A DNA stretch of 12,080 bases from Pseudanabaena sp. CAN_BIN31 (GCA_026785865.1 JAJAZG010000447.1:1-12080); one strand, 5' to 3'. Numbered from the stretch's first letter, positions 1 through 8,361 are shown. The notes: generated by a model from the sequence alone, not told the origin. Made by a program: numbers and translations.

Positions 1-1989
1 CCTACTACTATTCTTGAAAATGCTCCTAGCTTCATTGGCAATATGCGATCGCGCCTCAAAAAGCGCACATTGCTATTTCGCTATCTCGCCGAAATTAACT
101 TAATTCTGGGTGCATGGTATTTAATATGGCGGATTAATAATCCTATAAACGTCGATGCTCTGTGGCTAGCGATCCCGCTACTGCTTGCCGAAATTTATAG
201 CTTTGTCGGTGGCGCAATGTTTACAGTCGGACTTTGGCGACCTCTAGAACGAGAAGTGCGATCGCTTGACCAAATGCGTCCAGTTCTGCCCGTGATCGAC
301 TATCCTTGCGTGGATATTTTTGTCACCTGCTATAACGAACCTGTAGAGATGGTTGAAGAAACTGTGAGGGCGGCGCTGGCGATTGACTATCCTGCTAATA
401 AATTACGGGTATATATTCTCGATGATGGTAATTCTGCTCAAATGCGATCGATGTCACAAACTGTTGCCATTGATGATCTGCGATCGCCTAAAATGCAAAC
501 TGAAGCATATCGTATTGAAAATGACAGAGCTGAACTAGAGACGAGACTAAAGCAGTTAGAAGATTTACTTCCCGATGCCCAACAAGCAGATAGTTTCCTC
601 AAAAATTTGAATCGAAATGAAAGGGATTCTCAGCCTGCGGTGCGGTTTTTGGAAACTCTGCGTGATGCCTTTGTGATGATGAGTGGTAATACAACTACAG
701 GACTTAGTGTTGGCGATCGGCTTGTAAATGAGCAGAAACGGCTGGAAGGTGCAATTCTCGAAAAAGAGCGAGAATCTAGCGATCTGATCCGTTGTCGCTA
801 TATTGCCCGCACAAAAATTGCAGGTAAGCCCCATCATGCAAAGGCTGGCAACATCAATTATGCGATCTTTTCAGGCGATACCAATGGCGAGTTTATCCTA
901 ACCCTTGATGCCGATCACATTCCCAAACCCAAATTTCTCAAGCGCGTTTTACCTTACTTCTATAGCTTTAACCAATGGACTGGTAAGTATGATGGCAATC
1001 GCATCGCTTTTGTGCAAACACCACAGGACTTTTACAATCTTCCTGAAGGCGACCCTTATGGACATTCTGCCCATTTATTCTACGGCCCAATTCAACAAGG
1101 CAAAGATGGCTTAAATTCCGCTTTTTATACTGGTACAAATGCAGTGTTAAGGCGTGAAGCATTGCTGAATGTTGGCTTGCAATATTTCTCAGATGCTTTA
1201 GACAAAGATGCTTCGCGAATTGCGGAGTTCGATTTGATTGGCGGCATGTCAAGCAGTAGTATTACCGAAGATATGAATACGGCGATGCGTTTACACGGCG
1301 CGGGTTGGCAATCTGCCTATCACAATGAGCTTTTAGCAGAGGGACTAGCTCCCAATGATTTAGTCTCTACACTCAAACAACGCTTACGGTGGGCGCAAGG
1401 AACGATTCAAGTTCTCGTGCAAGAAAATCCATTAACTAAGTCTGGATTAAGTTTTTGGCAGCGTTTACAATACTTCCAAACCATGTATAGCTATTTTTCT
1501 GGCTTTTTTACATTGATATTCATTTGCTGTCCGATCATCTTTTTCTTTACAGGGCTTATCCCTGTCAAAGCCTTTGGGGCTGACTTTGCAATTCACTTCT
1601 TTCCCGCATTTATAATCAATCGTCTAACGTTTCTCGCCGCCACATGGGGCATTCCTGCCCGTGAACTGTGGAGATCGGAGCAATATGCGATCGCGCTATT
1701 TCCTTTGTTTATCCAAGCCGTTTGGAGTGTATTCTCGCGGACACCACTTAACTTTCAAGTTACCCCCAAACAAAGACAGTCGGGTAAATATATTAATCTA
1801 GTAATTCCTCAGTTAACGATTGTAATTCTCACAATTGTGGGAATGGCCTTGAGCCTAATTCGCTTTATGATGGGAACGCTCCCAGATCCTTGGATCTATT
1901 TAATTAACAGTAGCTGGGCAATTTATAATATTTGCCTGCTATCGGTTGTGATCCAAGCTGCGGTATGGCAACCTAAAGAAAATAAGTAA
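1..1989 (+). CDS. Cellulose-synthase-like family 2 glycosyltransferase, membrane-bound, 5'-partial
   Basis: Probable processive inner-membrane glycosyltransferase that polymerises a beta-glucan or other exopolysaccharide from a nucleotide sugar. Numbering from the ATG at 43, the hallmarks are all present: DDGN at 127-130, the metal-binding DAD at 289-291, FYTGTN at 361-366, the catalytic-base TED at 408-410 and QRLRW at 446-450. Two hydrophobic segments precede the catalytic domain (about 13-30 and 40-65) and about five follow it (479-643). No PilZ domain is seen at the C-terminus, unlike c-di-GMP-controlled BcsA. Between DDGN and HAKAGN (265-270) lies an unusually long, charged, partly coiled-coil stretch. 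The frame is open back to base 1 and the ATG at 43 has no ribosome binding site, so the true start is probably upstream of the window. A STAS gene follows after 19 bp, likely in the same operon. The polymer made cannot be told from sequence. Confidence 0.9.
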   Translation, partial: PTTILENAPSFIGNMRSRLKKRTLLFRYLAEINLILGAWYLIWRINNPINVDALWLAIPLLLAEIYSFVGGAMFTVGLWRPLEREVRSLDQMRPVLPVIDYPCVDIFVTCYNEPVEMVEETVRAALAIDYPANKLRVYILDDGNSAQMRSMSQTVAIDDLRSPKMQTEAYRIENDRAELETRLKQLEDLLPDAQQADSFLKNLNRNERDSQPAVRFLETLRDAFVMMSGNTTTGLSVGDRLVNEQKRLEGAILEKERESSDLIRCRYIARTKIAGKPHHAKAGNINYAIFSGDTNGEFILTLDADHIPKPKFLKRVLPYFYSFNQWTGKYDGNRIAFVQTPQDFYNLPEGDPYGHSAHLFYGPIQQGKDGLNSAFYTGTNAVLRREALLNVGLQYFSDALDKDASRIAEFDLIGGMSSSSITEDMNTAMRLHGAGWQSAYHNELLAEGLAPNDLVSTLKQRLRWAQGTIQVLVQENPLTKSGLSFWQRLQYFQTMYSYFSGFFTLIFICCPIIFFFTGLIPVKAFGADFAIHFFPAFIINRLTFLAATWGIPARELWRSEQYAIALFPLFIQAVWSVFSRTPLNFQVTPKQRQSGKYINLVIPQLTIVILTIVGMALSLIRFMMGTLPDPWIYLINSSWAIYNICLLSVVIQAAVWQPKENK

Positions 1990-2008
1990 CTAACAAAGAG
2001 AATTAATT

Positions 2009-2329
2009 ATGAGTAAATCTTCAAGGGTTTTAGAACCAGTCGGACTGATTGATAACGCGGGTGGCACTCAACTCCGTCGCGAGGTCAGCGAACTAATTGA
2101 ATTAGGTATAGAGACAATTTTGATTGACTTTACGAATATTACCTTTATGGATAGCTCAGGACTGGGAGCGCTAGTTGATATACTTCAACGAGTGCGGAAG
2201 AACGAATCTGAGCTATATCTGTGTTCTCTCAATGATCAAGTTCAGATAATTATGGAATTGACCAAAATGGATAAAGTCTTTAACTTATTACCCGATCGCG
2301 CTGCATTTGATCGCGTTATACAAAGTTAA
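2009..2329 (+). CDS. STAS-domain anti-sigma factor antagonist (SpoIIAA/RsbV-like)
   Basis: A 106-residue single STAS domain, the usual length for SpoIIAA/RsbV proteins. The signature FMDSSGLGAL is intact. By alignment with B. subtilis SpoIIAA (Ser58), Ser49 is the expected phosphorylation site. In the family, the unphosphorylated form binds an RsbW-type kinase and a PP2C phosphatase restores it. Both kinds of partner are encoded within 2 kb. An AAAGAG ribosome binding site lies about 9 bases before the ATG. The gene follows the glycosyltransferase by 19 bp and is probably cotranscribed with it. Its last 14 bp overlap the end of the opposing phosphatase gene. Since no sigma factor is nearby, the final target may be something other than a sigma factor; this is inference. 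Confidence 0.93.
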   Translation: MSKSSRVLEPVGLIDNAGGTQLRREVSELIELGIETILIDFTNITFMDSSGLGALVDILQRVRKNESELYLCSLNDQVQIIMELTKMDKVFNLLPDRAAFDRVIQS

Positions 2330-3452
2330 TTTGGAGTAGCGAAACATCATCTTCAAAAACTGCATCAGGGGTTTCCTTCCGAATGAATTGTAGTACCAAC
2401 TCCGCATTAATTGCCGTCTTGTGTGGCAATTCTTGAGTTAGTAAATTAATGAATTTAGGAAGTCCCCAGATTCTGTTATCGGCTTGCATCACTTCAAAAA
2501 TACCGTCACTAAAAACATAAAGAATCGTACCCATTTCAATGTAAACTTCGGTACTTGTATATTCAGTATCATCAAAAAAACCGATTGGCATACTGAGACT
2601 AGGCAATTGCTGCATTTGCAGCTTGCGATCGCTACCTGTAATCGCCAATGCAGGCGGATGTCCTGCATTGGCATAAACTAATTTGCGCTGCGATCGCTGA
2701 TATACCCCATACCACATTGTAAAATAACGCCCATTATGCTGACTCATCTGAAATGATTGATTGAGTTCCGTCATCACCGCACTAGGATCGTAAAACTTCT
2801 CTTTGCCAAAAGATTGCGATCGCAATAGGTTTAAAATCGAAATCGAAAGCAGTGCCGATCCCACCCCATGTCCAGATGTATCAATCAAATAAATCGCTAG
2901 ATGGTCATCATCAAGCCAATAAAAATCGTAACAATCACCGCCTAACTGACTAGAAGGAATAAATTGAGTATGGATATTCACATCACCTTCTAAACTCACA
3001 GGCAATAGCGATCGCACATATTCGCTGGCTTCAGTTAGTTCCGATTCTAATAATTGTTTTTGACGTTGTAAATCCTGATTCAGTTGATATAGCCGCAATC
3101 CTGCCTTAACACTGGCAATTAGCTCAATTTTTTCAATTGGTTTAGATAGAAAATCATCGGCTCCACTATCAAGCGCCTTAACTTTATCTTCTACAGCACT
3201 ACGCGACGTTAACAAAATAAAGAAGGTAGAAGAGAGACTTGGTTCTTGCTTAATTTGAGCGCAGACATCTAACCCATCAATATCAGGCATCAACCAATCA
3301 CAAATAACTAAAGCAGGATGATGTTTTTGAGCGAGTTCTATTCCTTCCTTGCCATTTGTCGCAATTATCGCAGAATAACCTTGCTCTTGCAGAGTCTTTT
3401 TAAGAACCATCCGCATGACGAGATCGTCATCAATCACTAAAATTTGTAACAT
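2316..3452 (-). CDS. Response regulator with PP2C-type serine phosphatase output (RsbU/SpoIIE-like)
   Basis: A 378-residue protein with two domains. Residues 1-120 are a receiver domain with acidic pocket D8-D10, phosphoacceptor D52 (in CDWLMP), T82 and K104 (SKP). A short coiled linker (about 122-146) leads to a PP2C/SpoIIE-type phosphatase. Its metal-binding motifs are visible: GGD 171-173, DTSGHG 191-196, NAGHPP 262-267, SDG 315-317 and DDVSLL 368-373. Expected role: dephosphorylate a STAS antagonist when the receiver is phosphorylated. The obvious local substrate is the STAS protein encoded convergently, and a possible phosphodonor is the hybrid kinase at 4093-8190. An ATCCTT complement (AAGGAT) lies 5 bases before the ATG. 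Both domains look catalytically intact. Confidence 0.93.
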   Translation of the reverse strand: MLQILVIDDDLVMRMVLKKTLQEQGYSAIIATNGKEGIELAQKHHPALVICDWLMPDIDGLDVCAQIKQEPSLSSTFFILLTSRSAVEDKVKALDSGADDFLSKPIEKIELIASVKAGLRLYQLNQDLQRQKQLLESELTEASEYVRSLLPVSLEGDVNIHTQFIPSSQLGGDCYDFYWLDDDHLAIYLIDTSGHGVGSALLSISILNLLRSQSFGKEKFYDPSAVMTELNQSFQMSQHNGRYFTMWYGVYQRSQRKLVYANAGHPPALAITGSDRKLQMQQLPSLSMPIGFFDDTEYTSTEVYIEMGTILYVFSDGIFEVMQADNRIWGLPKFINLLTQELPHKTAINAELVLQFIRKETPDAVFEDDVSLLQINFV

Positions 3453-3494
3453 TTATAATCCTTAAACACTAGCAAGAATTGCAAGCTATCTCTA

Positions 3495-3523
3495 TGTATA
3501 AATTTTAAAGTATTTAACACCAA
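3495..3523 (-). promoter_or_regulatory. Putative promoter of the REC-PP2C gene
   Basis: On the minus strand TTGGTG (complement of 3518-3523) and TATACA (complement of 3495-3500) are separated by 17 bp. The -10 lies about 43 bp upstream of the ATG at 3452. The -10 matches the consensus at four of six positions and the -35 at three of six. Found by eye only. Confidence 0.35.
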
Positions 3524-3567
3524 AAAAGAAGAGGCGCTGATTCATCTTTAAGTAGATAGGCGTAACC

Positions 3568-3622
3568 AAAAAACCAAAAGCTGTGGCGCACGATGCGCGT
3601 GCGCCACAGCTTTTGGTTTTTT
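3568..3622. repeat. Perfect 25-bp inverted repeat, 5-base loop, between divergent genes
   Basis: Arms 3568-3592 and 3598-3622 are exact reverse complements, with loop ATGCG. The arms start with six A and end with six T, so either strand would form a hairpin followed by a U tract, like a bidirectional terminator. It lies between two divergent genes, however, so no annotated gene reads into it, and it ends just before the promoter of the RsbW-like gene. It more likely belongs to the family of intergenic palindromes also seen at 8362-8488 and 9740-9782, which share GC-rich GGCGC/GCGCC cores. Confidence 0.85.
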
Positions 3623-3625
3623 AAG

Positions 3626-3653
3626 TTTGTATTTATATGAATCACTATATAAT
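3626..3653 (+). promoter_or_regulatory. Putative promoter of the RsbW-like ATPase gene
   Basis: A perfect TATAAT at 3648-3653 with a weak -35 (TTTGTA, 3626-3631, 16-bp spacer). It predicts a transcript start near 3660. That supports the GTG start at 3689 over an in-frame TTG at 3656, which would lie at or before the transcript start. Confidence 0.5.
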
Positions 3654-3676
3654 TTTTGTCATTAGTTATATATTTT

Positions 3677-3682
3677 GGTAGG
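3677..3682 (+). promoter_or_regulatory. Ribosome binding site fixing the GTG start at 3689
   Basis: GGTAGG lies six bases upstream of GTG 3689. No comparable site precedes the in-frame TTG at 3656, so the GTG is preferred. Confidence 0.6.
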
Positions 3683-3688
3683 TTCCCT

Positions 3689-4111
3689 GTGGCTCAAACT
3701 ATCTCGCTGCGAGTTAACACCGATCTTAATGAACTAGCCAAAGTATTAGATTGGTATGAGAAACTCAACCACGATGCAATGTCCAAGATTGATTGGTGGC
3801 GTTGCAAAACTGCCCTAGCAGAAGTATTTACAAATGCAGTCCGTCATGCTCATAAAAATATGCCGCAGGAAATGCCAATCGATCTGGAGGCAACACTAAC
3901 TGAAAACACCTTGGAAATGAAAGTTTTTGATTTTGGGGCTGGTTTTGATTTGTCAGGCAAACTTTCTGATTTCGATGATGTCGATATTAATGCCTTAGGT
4001 GGTCGAGGCTTGGATCTCATCAGTCAAATTGTCGATGTGTTTAGCTATGAGCGAGTAGCAGGCGATCGCAATTGTATGTTAATGATTAAGCATTACTCTC
4101 CTGTACCTTGA
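3689..4111 (+). CDS. Anti-sigma regulatory factor, RsbW/SpoIIAB-type ATPase
   Basis: A 140-residue GHKL ATP-binding domain standing alone, the usual size for RsbW/SpoIIAB serine kinases. The N-box is ALAEVFTNAVRHA with E45 and N49, the G1 box is DFGAGFD (81-87) and the G2 region is GGRGLDLI (104-111). There is no His-phosphotransfer domain, as expected for a partner-switch kinase rather than a two-component kinase. It should phosphorylate a STAS antagonist such as the product of 2009-2329 and sequester its target when the antagonist is phosphorylated. GTG start, with GGTAGG six bases upstream and a TATAAT promoter. Its last 19 bp overlap the end of the opposing hybrid kinase gene. Kinase activity and target are inferred from the family. 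Confidence 0.9.
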   Translation: MAQTISLRVNTDLNELAKVLDWYEKLNHDAMSKIDWWRCKTALAEVFTNAVRHAHKNMPQEMPIDLEATLTENTLEMKVFDFGAGFDLSGKLSDFDDVDINALGGRGLDLISQIVDVFSYERVAGDRNCMLMIKHYSPVP

Positions 4112-7100
4112 ACTAACCGTTGAATATTTTCTATTCCATTGCTTATTTGCTGGAGTAGTAATTGAGCGTTATCAGAGAATTGTTTGTTTTTACCTTGGTT
4201 CTCTAACAGATCAGCGATTTTGGCGATTCCTGTAATCCCGATCGCCGCACTCGAACCCTTAATAAAATGGGCCTCTCGTTCAACTTCAGTATATACCTGC
4301 TGAGACATGGCAATTTTGAGTGCTGCTATATGTTCAGGCATCGACTCTAAAAATGCACCTAAGAGTTCTTGCTTAAATTCCGCACTACCACCAGACATTT
4401 CCTCTAAATATTTCCAGTCAATTTCTAATTCGCTATGCTCTTGAGTATCTTCTAACGGATCATCCATTGGAACTTCATCGATTACTTTAGGAATGCATAC
4501 TTCACTAAGATTCAGTTCTGTCAAAACTTGCTGCTCTCTCTCTGCCAAAACCTCAGACCAAGAGGCAAGCTTATTCCCTAAATCTTCCTTACGAATTGGT
4601 TTACTCAGGTAGTCATCCATTCCCGAAGCCAAACAGCGATCGCGATCTTCCTTCATGGCATTGGCGGTGAGAGCAATAATAATCACTTTAGCCCGTCCAT
4701 TTTTAGCCTCCGATTCTAAAGCCCGAATGCGGCGACTAGCCTCATAACCATCTGAAATCGGCATCTGACAATCCATAAGAATGATATCATAGGGTATCTG
4801 CGCGATCATCTCTACAACTTCCTTGCCGTTCCCCGCAACATCAGCACTATAGCCCAAATTAGTCAGTTGATTAATCGCTACTTTTTGGTTAACTAGACTA
4901 TCTTCTGCCAGTAAAATTTTTAGTTTAGATGGAAGAATTGGTTCTAAATCTAGTTGTGAATCCTGTTTTTTCTGTCCGACAGTTAGATTTTGGCTAACTC
5001 CTGCTATAGAATCGAGAATACAACTTAAAAGTCGAAGCTTGCGTACAGGCTTACGAAGATAGTAGGCAAACCCAATCTCAAGCATTCGTTTAGCTGCACC
5101 ATTTTGATCGAGAGAGGTCAGCATAATTAGATGCGTATTTTGAAGAGTTGGGGAATCCTTGATTTGTTTCCCTAAGCTATCTCCATCAAGATCTGGCATT
5201 TGCATATCTAATACAGCCAGTTGATAAGGATCACCGATTTCAATCGCACGATTAAGATAAGACATCGCTTCGACAGAACGTTCAACTGTATCAACTCGCA
5301 TTTCCCAAGCGCTGAGTTGATGCTCAAGAATCCGACAGTTTGTAATTCTATCATCTACAACTAGAACTCGCAGTCCTTGCAAAGAGTCAACTCCAAGATT
5401 ATTGCTGGGGTAATTGGACTGTTTTTTAAGTACAATCTCAAACCAAAAAGTTGATCCATGATTCTCCTTACTTTCCAAATGAATTGTGCTGCCCATTAAC
5501 TCGACTATTTGCTTACAGATCGCCAGCCCTAATCCAGTACCACCATATTGACGGGTGGTTGAAGCATCTACTTGAGTGAAAGGCTGAAATAGCTTTGATT
5601 GAGATGCAGCAGGAATCCCAATTCCTGTATCGATAACAGCAAAGCGTAGAGAAGCAGTAATTGCATCTTCTGATATTAAGCTAACTTCAATTGTAACTTC
5701 CCCTTTAGCTGTAAATTTAATTGCATTATTGACTAGATTTAGTAAAACCTGACGTAGCCGACCGATATCTCCCTGTAAATATTTAGGAACATTGGTATGG
5801 ATAAATGTAATTAGCTCTAGTCCTTTAGTCTGGGTAACTGGGGCTAAAATTTCGGCAACTTCTTCAATACTTATTTCCAAATCAAATTCAAGCGTTTCTA
5901 ATAGCATTTCCCCTGCTTCTAATTTGGAGAAGTCGAGAATTTCGTTAATTAGATTTAATAAGTGATCGCCACTACTACGGATAGTCTGAGCAAAGTCTCG
6001 TTGCTGATCGTTTAAAGTTGTATCGAGTAACAAACCCGTCATGCCAATCACAGCATTCATCGGAGTGCGAATCTCATGACTCATCATTGCTAAGAAAGAA
6101 CTTTTAGCGATCGCCGCTTGTTCAGCTTCAGCACGGGCGATATCTAAAGCAATATTTTGATCTTGTAAAAGCTTGAGTTGTTCTTTCTCTTGCGTGAGCA
6201 ATCGTGACTGAGCGATCGCAATCCCAATTTGATCAGCAAGCTGGCTTAACAGGCTAATCTCAAAGGATTCCCAATGCCTTGGCGCAGAGCATTGATGCGC
6301 GATCAACAATCCCCACAATTGTTCGTTTTCGATAATCGGTACAACCAGATTTGCTTTTACTTGAAAACTTGCCAAAAGCTCTTTGTGGCATTCACTGAGA
6401 CCAGATTCAGCGACATTATCGATCGCTAGCTTACGACCTTCTCGATAGGCTTGCCACTGCCCCGATTGGAAACAAGTATCTTTAATATCTGCACCGAGAG
6501 AAGATGTCCATTTAGGATTAACAGATTCTACTTCTGCATTACCATTCCAATCAGGATGAAATCGATAAATGATCACGCGGTCAGCCTTCAGAAACTTGCG
6601 AATTTCGCTAACGGCTGTATTCAGAATCTCCTTGAGATCTAGGGACTGACGAATACGGAGAGCAATATCTGAAAGAAGAAGCGATCGCCAGTTTTGTTTG
6701 TGAAGTTCTCTTTCAAATTTACGCTTCTCCATAAATTGTCCGATTTGTGTCGCAATGGCAGCCACAGCATTCGTCATCTCTAAACTAGTTTGCTGACGCT
6801 GACAACTAAATAGTGAGATTACCGCTAAAACTGACTTATTTTCACCACTTATAGGAAAACTATATGCATACTTTAAACCTACTTTTTTGACAAGTTCTGA
6901 TTTATAAAAATTGGGATATTGATCAATCTCCACCCACTGAGCAGAGCCAGAAGCCCAAACTGAGCCAATCAGACCAGAGCCATACTCTATTGACATCAGT
7001 TTATGGCTTTGGATTAGCTCCGTTGCTTCGATGTTGGATTTGGCATAACTTGCCATAAGCTGTAAGGTTTGAGGATAGATATTAGTCATCCATAGTTCGC

Positions 7101-8190
7101 CAACATCCCAAGATAACTGTTCGCATAGCGTCTCCAAAATCCGCGCTGTTGACTTATTGAAACTCGATGATTCTGCAAGAACTCGTGCGATTTGATTCTG
7201 GGCAGTTATTAACTTTTCGATGTATCGACGACGAAGGCGATCGCGTTCAGCTTCTTTTTGAGCAGTAATATCTTTGGCAACACCCAAAAATCCTGTAATC
7301 TCTCCTTTGTCGTTGCGAATACCTGTAATCGAAAGCAACACAGGAATGCGATCGCCATTCTTCCGAATATAAGTCCATTCTTTCTCAAATAGTTGCCCCA
7401 ATTTTACCTTAGCAATAAAAACCTCAAAGCCTATTTCGATAGTTTGGTTTAGTTCTGTCGATAATTGATGGGCAGTTTCAATAATTTCATTAGTGTCATG
7501 GCAAATTGCAAGATTTTTACCAATTATTTCTGCTGCCTTATATCCCAACATCGTCTCTGCACCTGTGTTGAAGGATTGAATAACACCTTCTAAGTCAGTG
7601 GCAATGACTGCCAAGTTAACACTATCTAAAATTGCTTGTTGCAACATAGATACTTTCTTCGAGGACTCAAATACAGACACAAGGCGATTCGCTGCTTCAT
7701 TATTGCGCCGTAACTCCAACTGACTGATTATTAAGCGACTGAGTGATTCTAATTGTTGAATTTGTAAAGATGTTAATTCTCTGGTCTGGCGATCGATGAC
7801 ACAGAGACTTCCCAATATGAAATTATCTGAAGTCGTTAAGGGCACACCAATATAAGAGCGAATATTCGGGTCATTAACTACCAGTGGGTTATCAGTAAAA
7901 CGAAGATCTTGGGTCACATCAGGAACATTTAAAATCGCATTGTCGGCGACAATATGAGCACAAAAAGAAATATCTCTTGGTGTTTCCGTTGCATCGATCC
8001 CCACACGCGACTTAAACCACTGACGATCGCGATCAATTAGAGATATCAACGCGATCGGCATACCACAGATACTTGCCGCTAGTTGGGTTAAGTCATCATA
8101 TTCTTGCTCTGGCAATGTATCGAGAATGTTATAGCGATCAAGAGCAGCTTGGCGATCGCTTTCGTTTAATGGAACTTGAGGCTTCTGCAT
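4093..8190 (-). CDS. Hybrid sensor histidine kinase GAF-PAS-GAF-GAF(CBCR-like)-HisKA-HATPase-REC-REC-HPt
   Basis: A 1365-residue soluble-looking multistep phosphorelay kinase with no clear membrane segment. Domains: GAF 1 about 20-160 (with FCAH, 77-80); PAS about 174-312, ending GVAKDIT; GAF 2 about 320-490; GAF 3 about 500-665; HisKA with phosphoacceptor H705 in SHEIRTP; HATPase with N822 (NAIKFT), DTGIGIP 854-860 and GGTGLGL 883-889; REC 1 with D946/D947, D995, T1025, K1047; REC 2 with D1097, D1140, T1175, K1197; and a C-terminal HPt with H1308 in AHFIKGSSA. All catalytic residues look intact. GAF 3 has DTCF (C573) and CH (C601-H602), exactly 28 residues apart, followed by VKANLVVPI. These are the two cysteine motifs of DXCF cyanobacteriochromes, so it may bind a bilin and sense blue/green light. 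The HPt needs an external receiver; the REC-PP2C protein nearby is a candidate. No strong ribosome binding site was seen before the ATG at 8190. Confidence 0.95.
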   Translation of the reverse strand: MQKPQVPLNESDRQAALDRYNILDTLPEQEYDDLTQLAASICGMPIALISLIDRDRQWFKSRVGIDATETPRDISFCAHIVADNAILNVPDVTQDLRFTDNPLVVNDPNIRSYIGVPLTTSDNFILGSLCVIDRQTRELTSLQIQQLESLSRLIISQLELRRNNEAANRLVSVFESSKKVSMLQQAILDSVNLAVIATDLEGVIQSFNTGAETMLGYKAAEIIGKNLAICHDTNEIIETAHQLSTELNQTIEIGFEVFIAKVKLGQLFEKEWTYIRKNGDRIPVLLSITGIRNDKGEITGFLGVAKDITAQKEAERDRLRRRYIEKLITAQNQIARVLAESSSFNKSTARILETLCEQLSWDVGELWMTNIYPQTLQLMASYAKSNIEATELIQSHKLMSIEYGSGLIGSVWASGSAQWVEIDQYPNFYKSELVKKVGLKYAYSFPISGENKSVLAVISLFSCQRQQTSLEMTNAVAAIATQIGQFMEKRKFERELHKQNWRSLLLSDIALRIRQSLDLKEILNTAVSEIRKFLKADRVIIYRFHPDWNGNAEVESVNPKWTSSLGADIKDTCFQSGQWQAYREGRKLAIDNVAESGLSECHKELLASFQVKANLVVPIIENEQLWGLLIAHQCSAPRHWESFEISLLSQLADQIGIAIAQSRLLTQEKEQLKLLQDQNIALDIARAEAEQAAIAKSSFLAMMSHEIRTPMNAVIGMTGLLLDTTLNDQQRDFAQTIRSSGDHLLNLINEILDFSKLEAGEMLLETLEFDLEISIEEVAEILAPVTQTKGLELITFIHTNVPKYLQGDIGRLRQVLLNLVNNAIKFTAKGEVTIEVSLISEDAITASLRFAVIDTGIGIPAASQSKLFQPFTQVDASTTRQYGGTGLGLAICKQIVELMGSTIHLESKENHGSTFWFEIVLKKQSNYPSNNLGVDSLQGLRVLVVDDRITNCRILEHQLSAWEMRVDTVERSVEAMSYLNRAIEIGDPYQLAVLDMQMPDLDGDSLGKQIKDSPTLQNTHLIMLTSLDQNGAAKRMLEIGFAYYLRKPVRKLRLLSCILDSIAGVSQNLTVGQKKQDSQLDLEPILPSKLKILLAEDSLVNQKVAINQLTNLGYSADVAGNGKEVVEMIAQIPYDIILMDCQMPISDGYEASRRIRALESEAKNGRAKVIIIALTANAMKEDRDRCLASGMDDYLSKPIRKEDLGNKLASWSEVLAEREQQVLTELNLSEVCIPKVIDEVPMDDPLEDTQEHSELEIDWKYLEEMSGGSAEFKQELLGAFLESMPEHIAALKIAMSQQVYTEVEREAHFIKGSSAAIGITGIAKIADLLENQGKNKQFSDNAQLLLQQISNGIENIQRLVQGTGE

Positions 8191-8361
8191 AAAATTAAAC
8201 CGAATGTTTAAAACTTTAAGAATATGAAACTATAAGCCGTATTCTGTAGTGATTTTAGCCTTTGCATCGATTGATTTAGCTGCTTGTTGGGTGCTTAGTT
8301 CCTTTCATTATCCTAGGAAATGTTCCTAAATAAAGCTTCTTACAGCAATTGCCGATCAAAT

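Noticed and set aside
565..1252. Short open frames on both strands inside the glycosyltransferase gene
   Set aside because: They overlap conserved catalytic motifs of the real gene and have no recognisable protein features.
3656..3688. In-frame TTG upstream start for the RsbW-like ATPase
   Set aside because: It sits at the predicted transcription start and lacks a ribosome binding site. The GTG at 3689 has GGTAGG six bases upstream and gives a normal family N-terminus.
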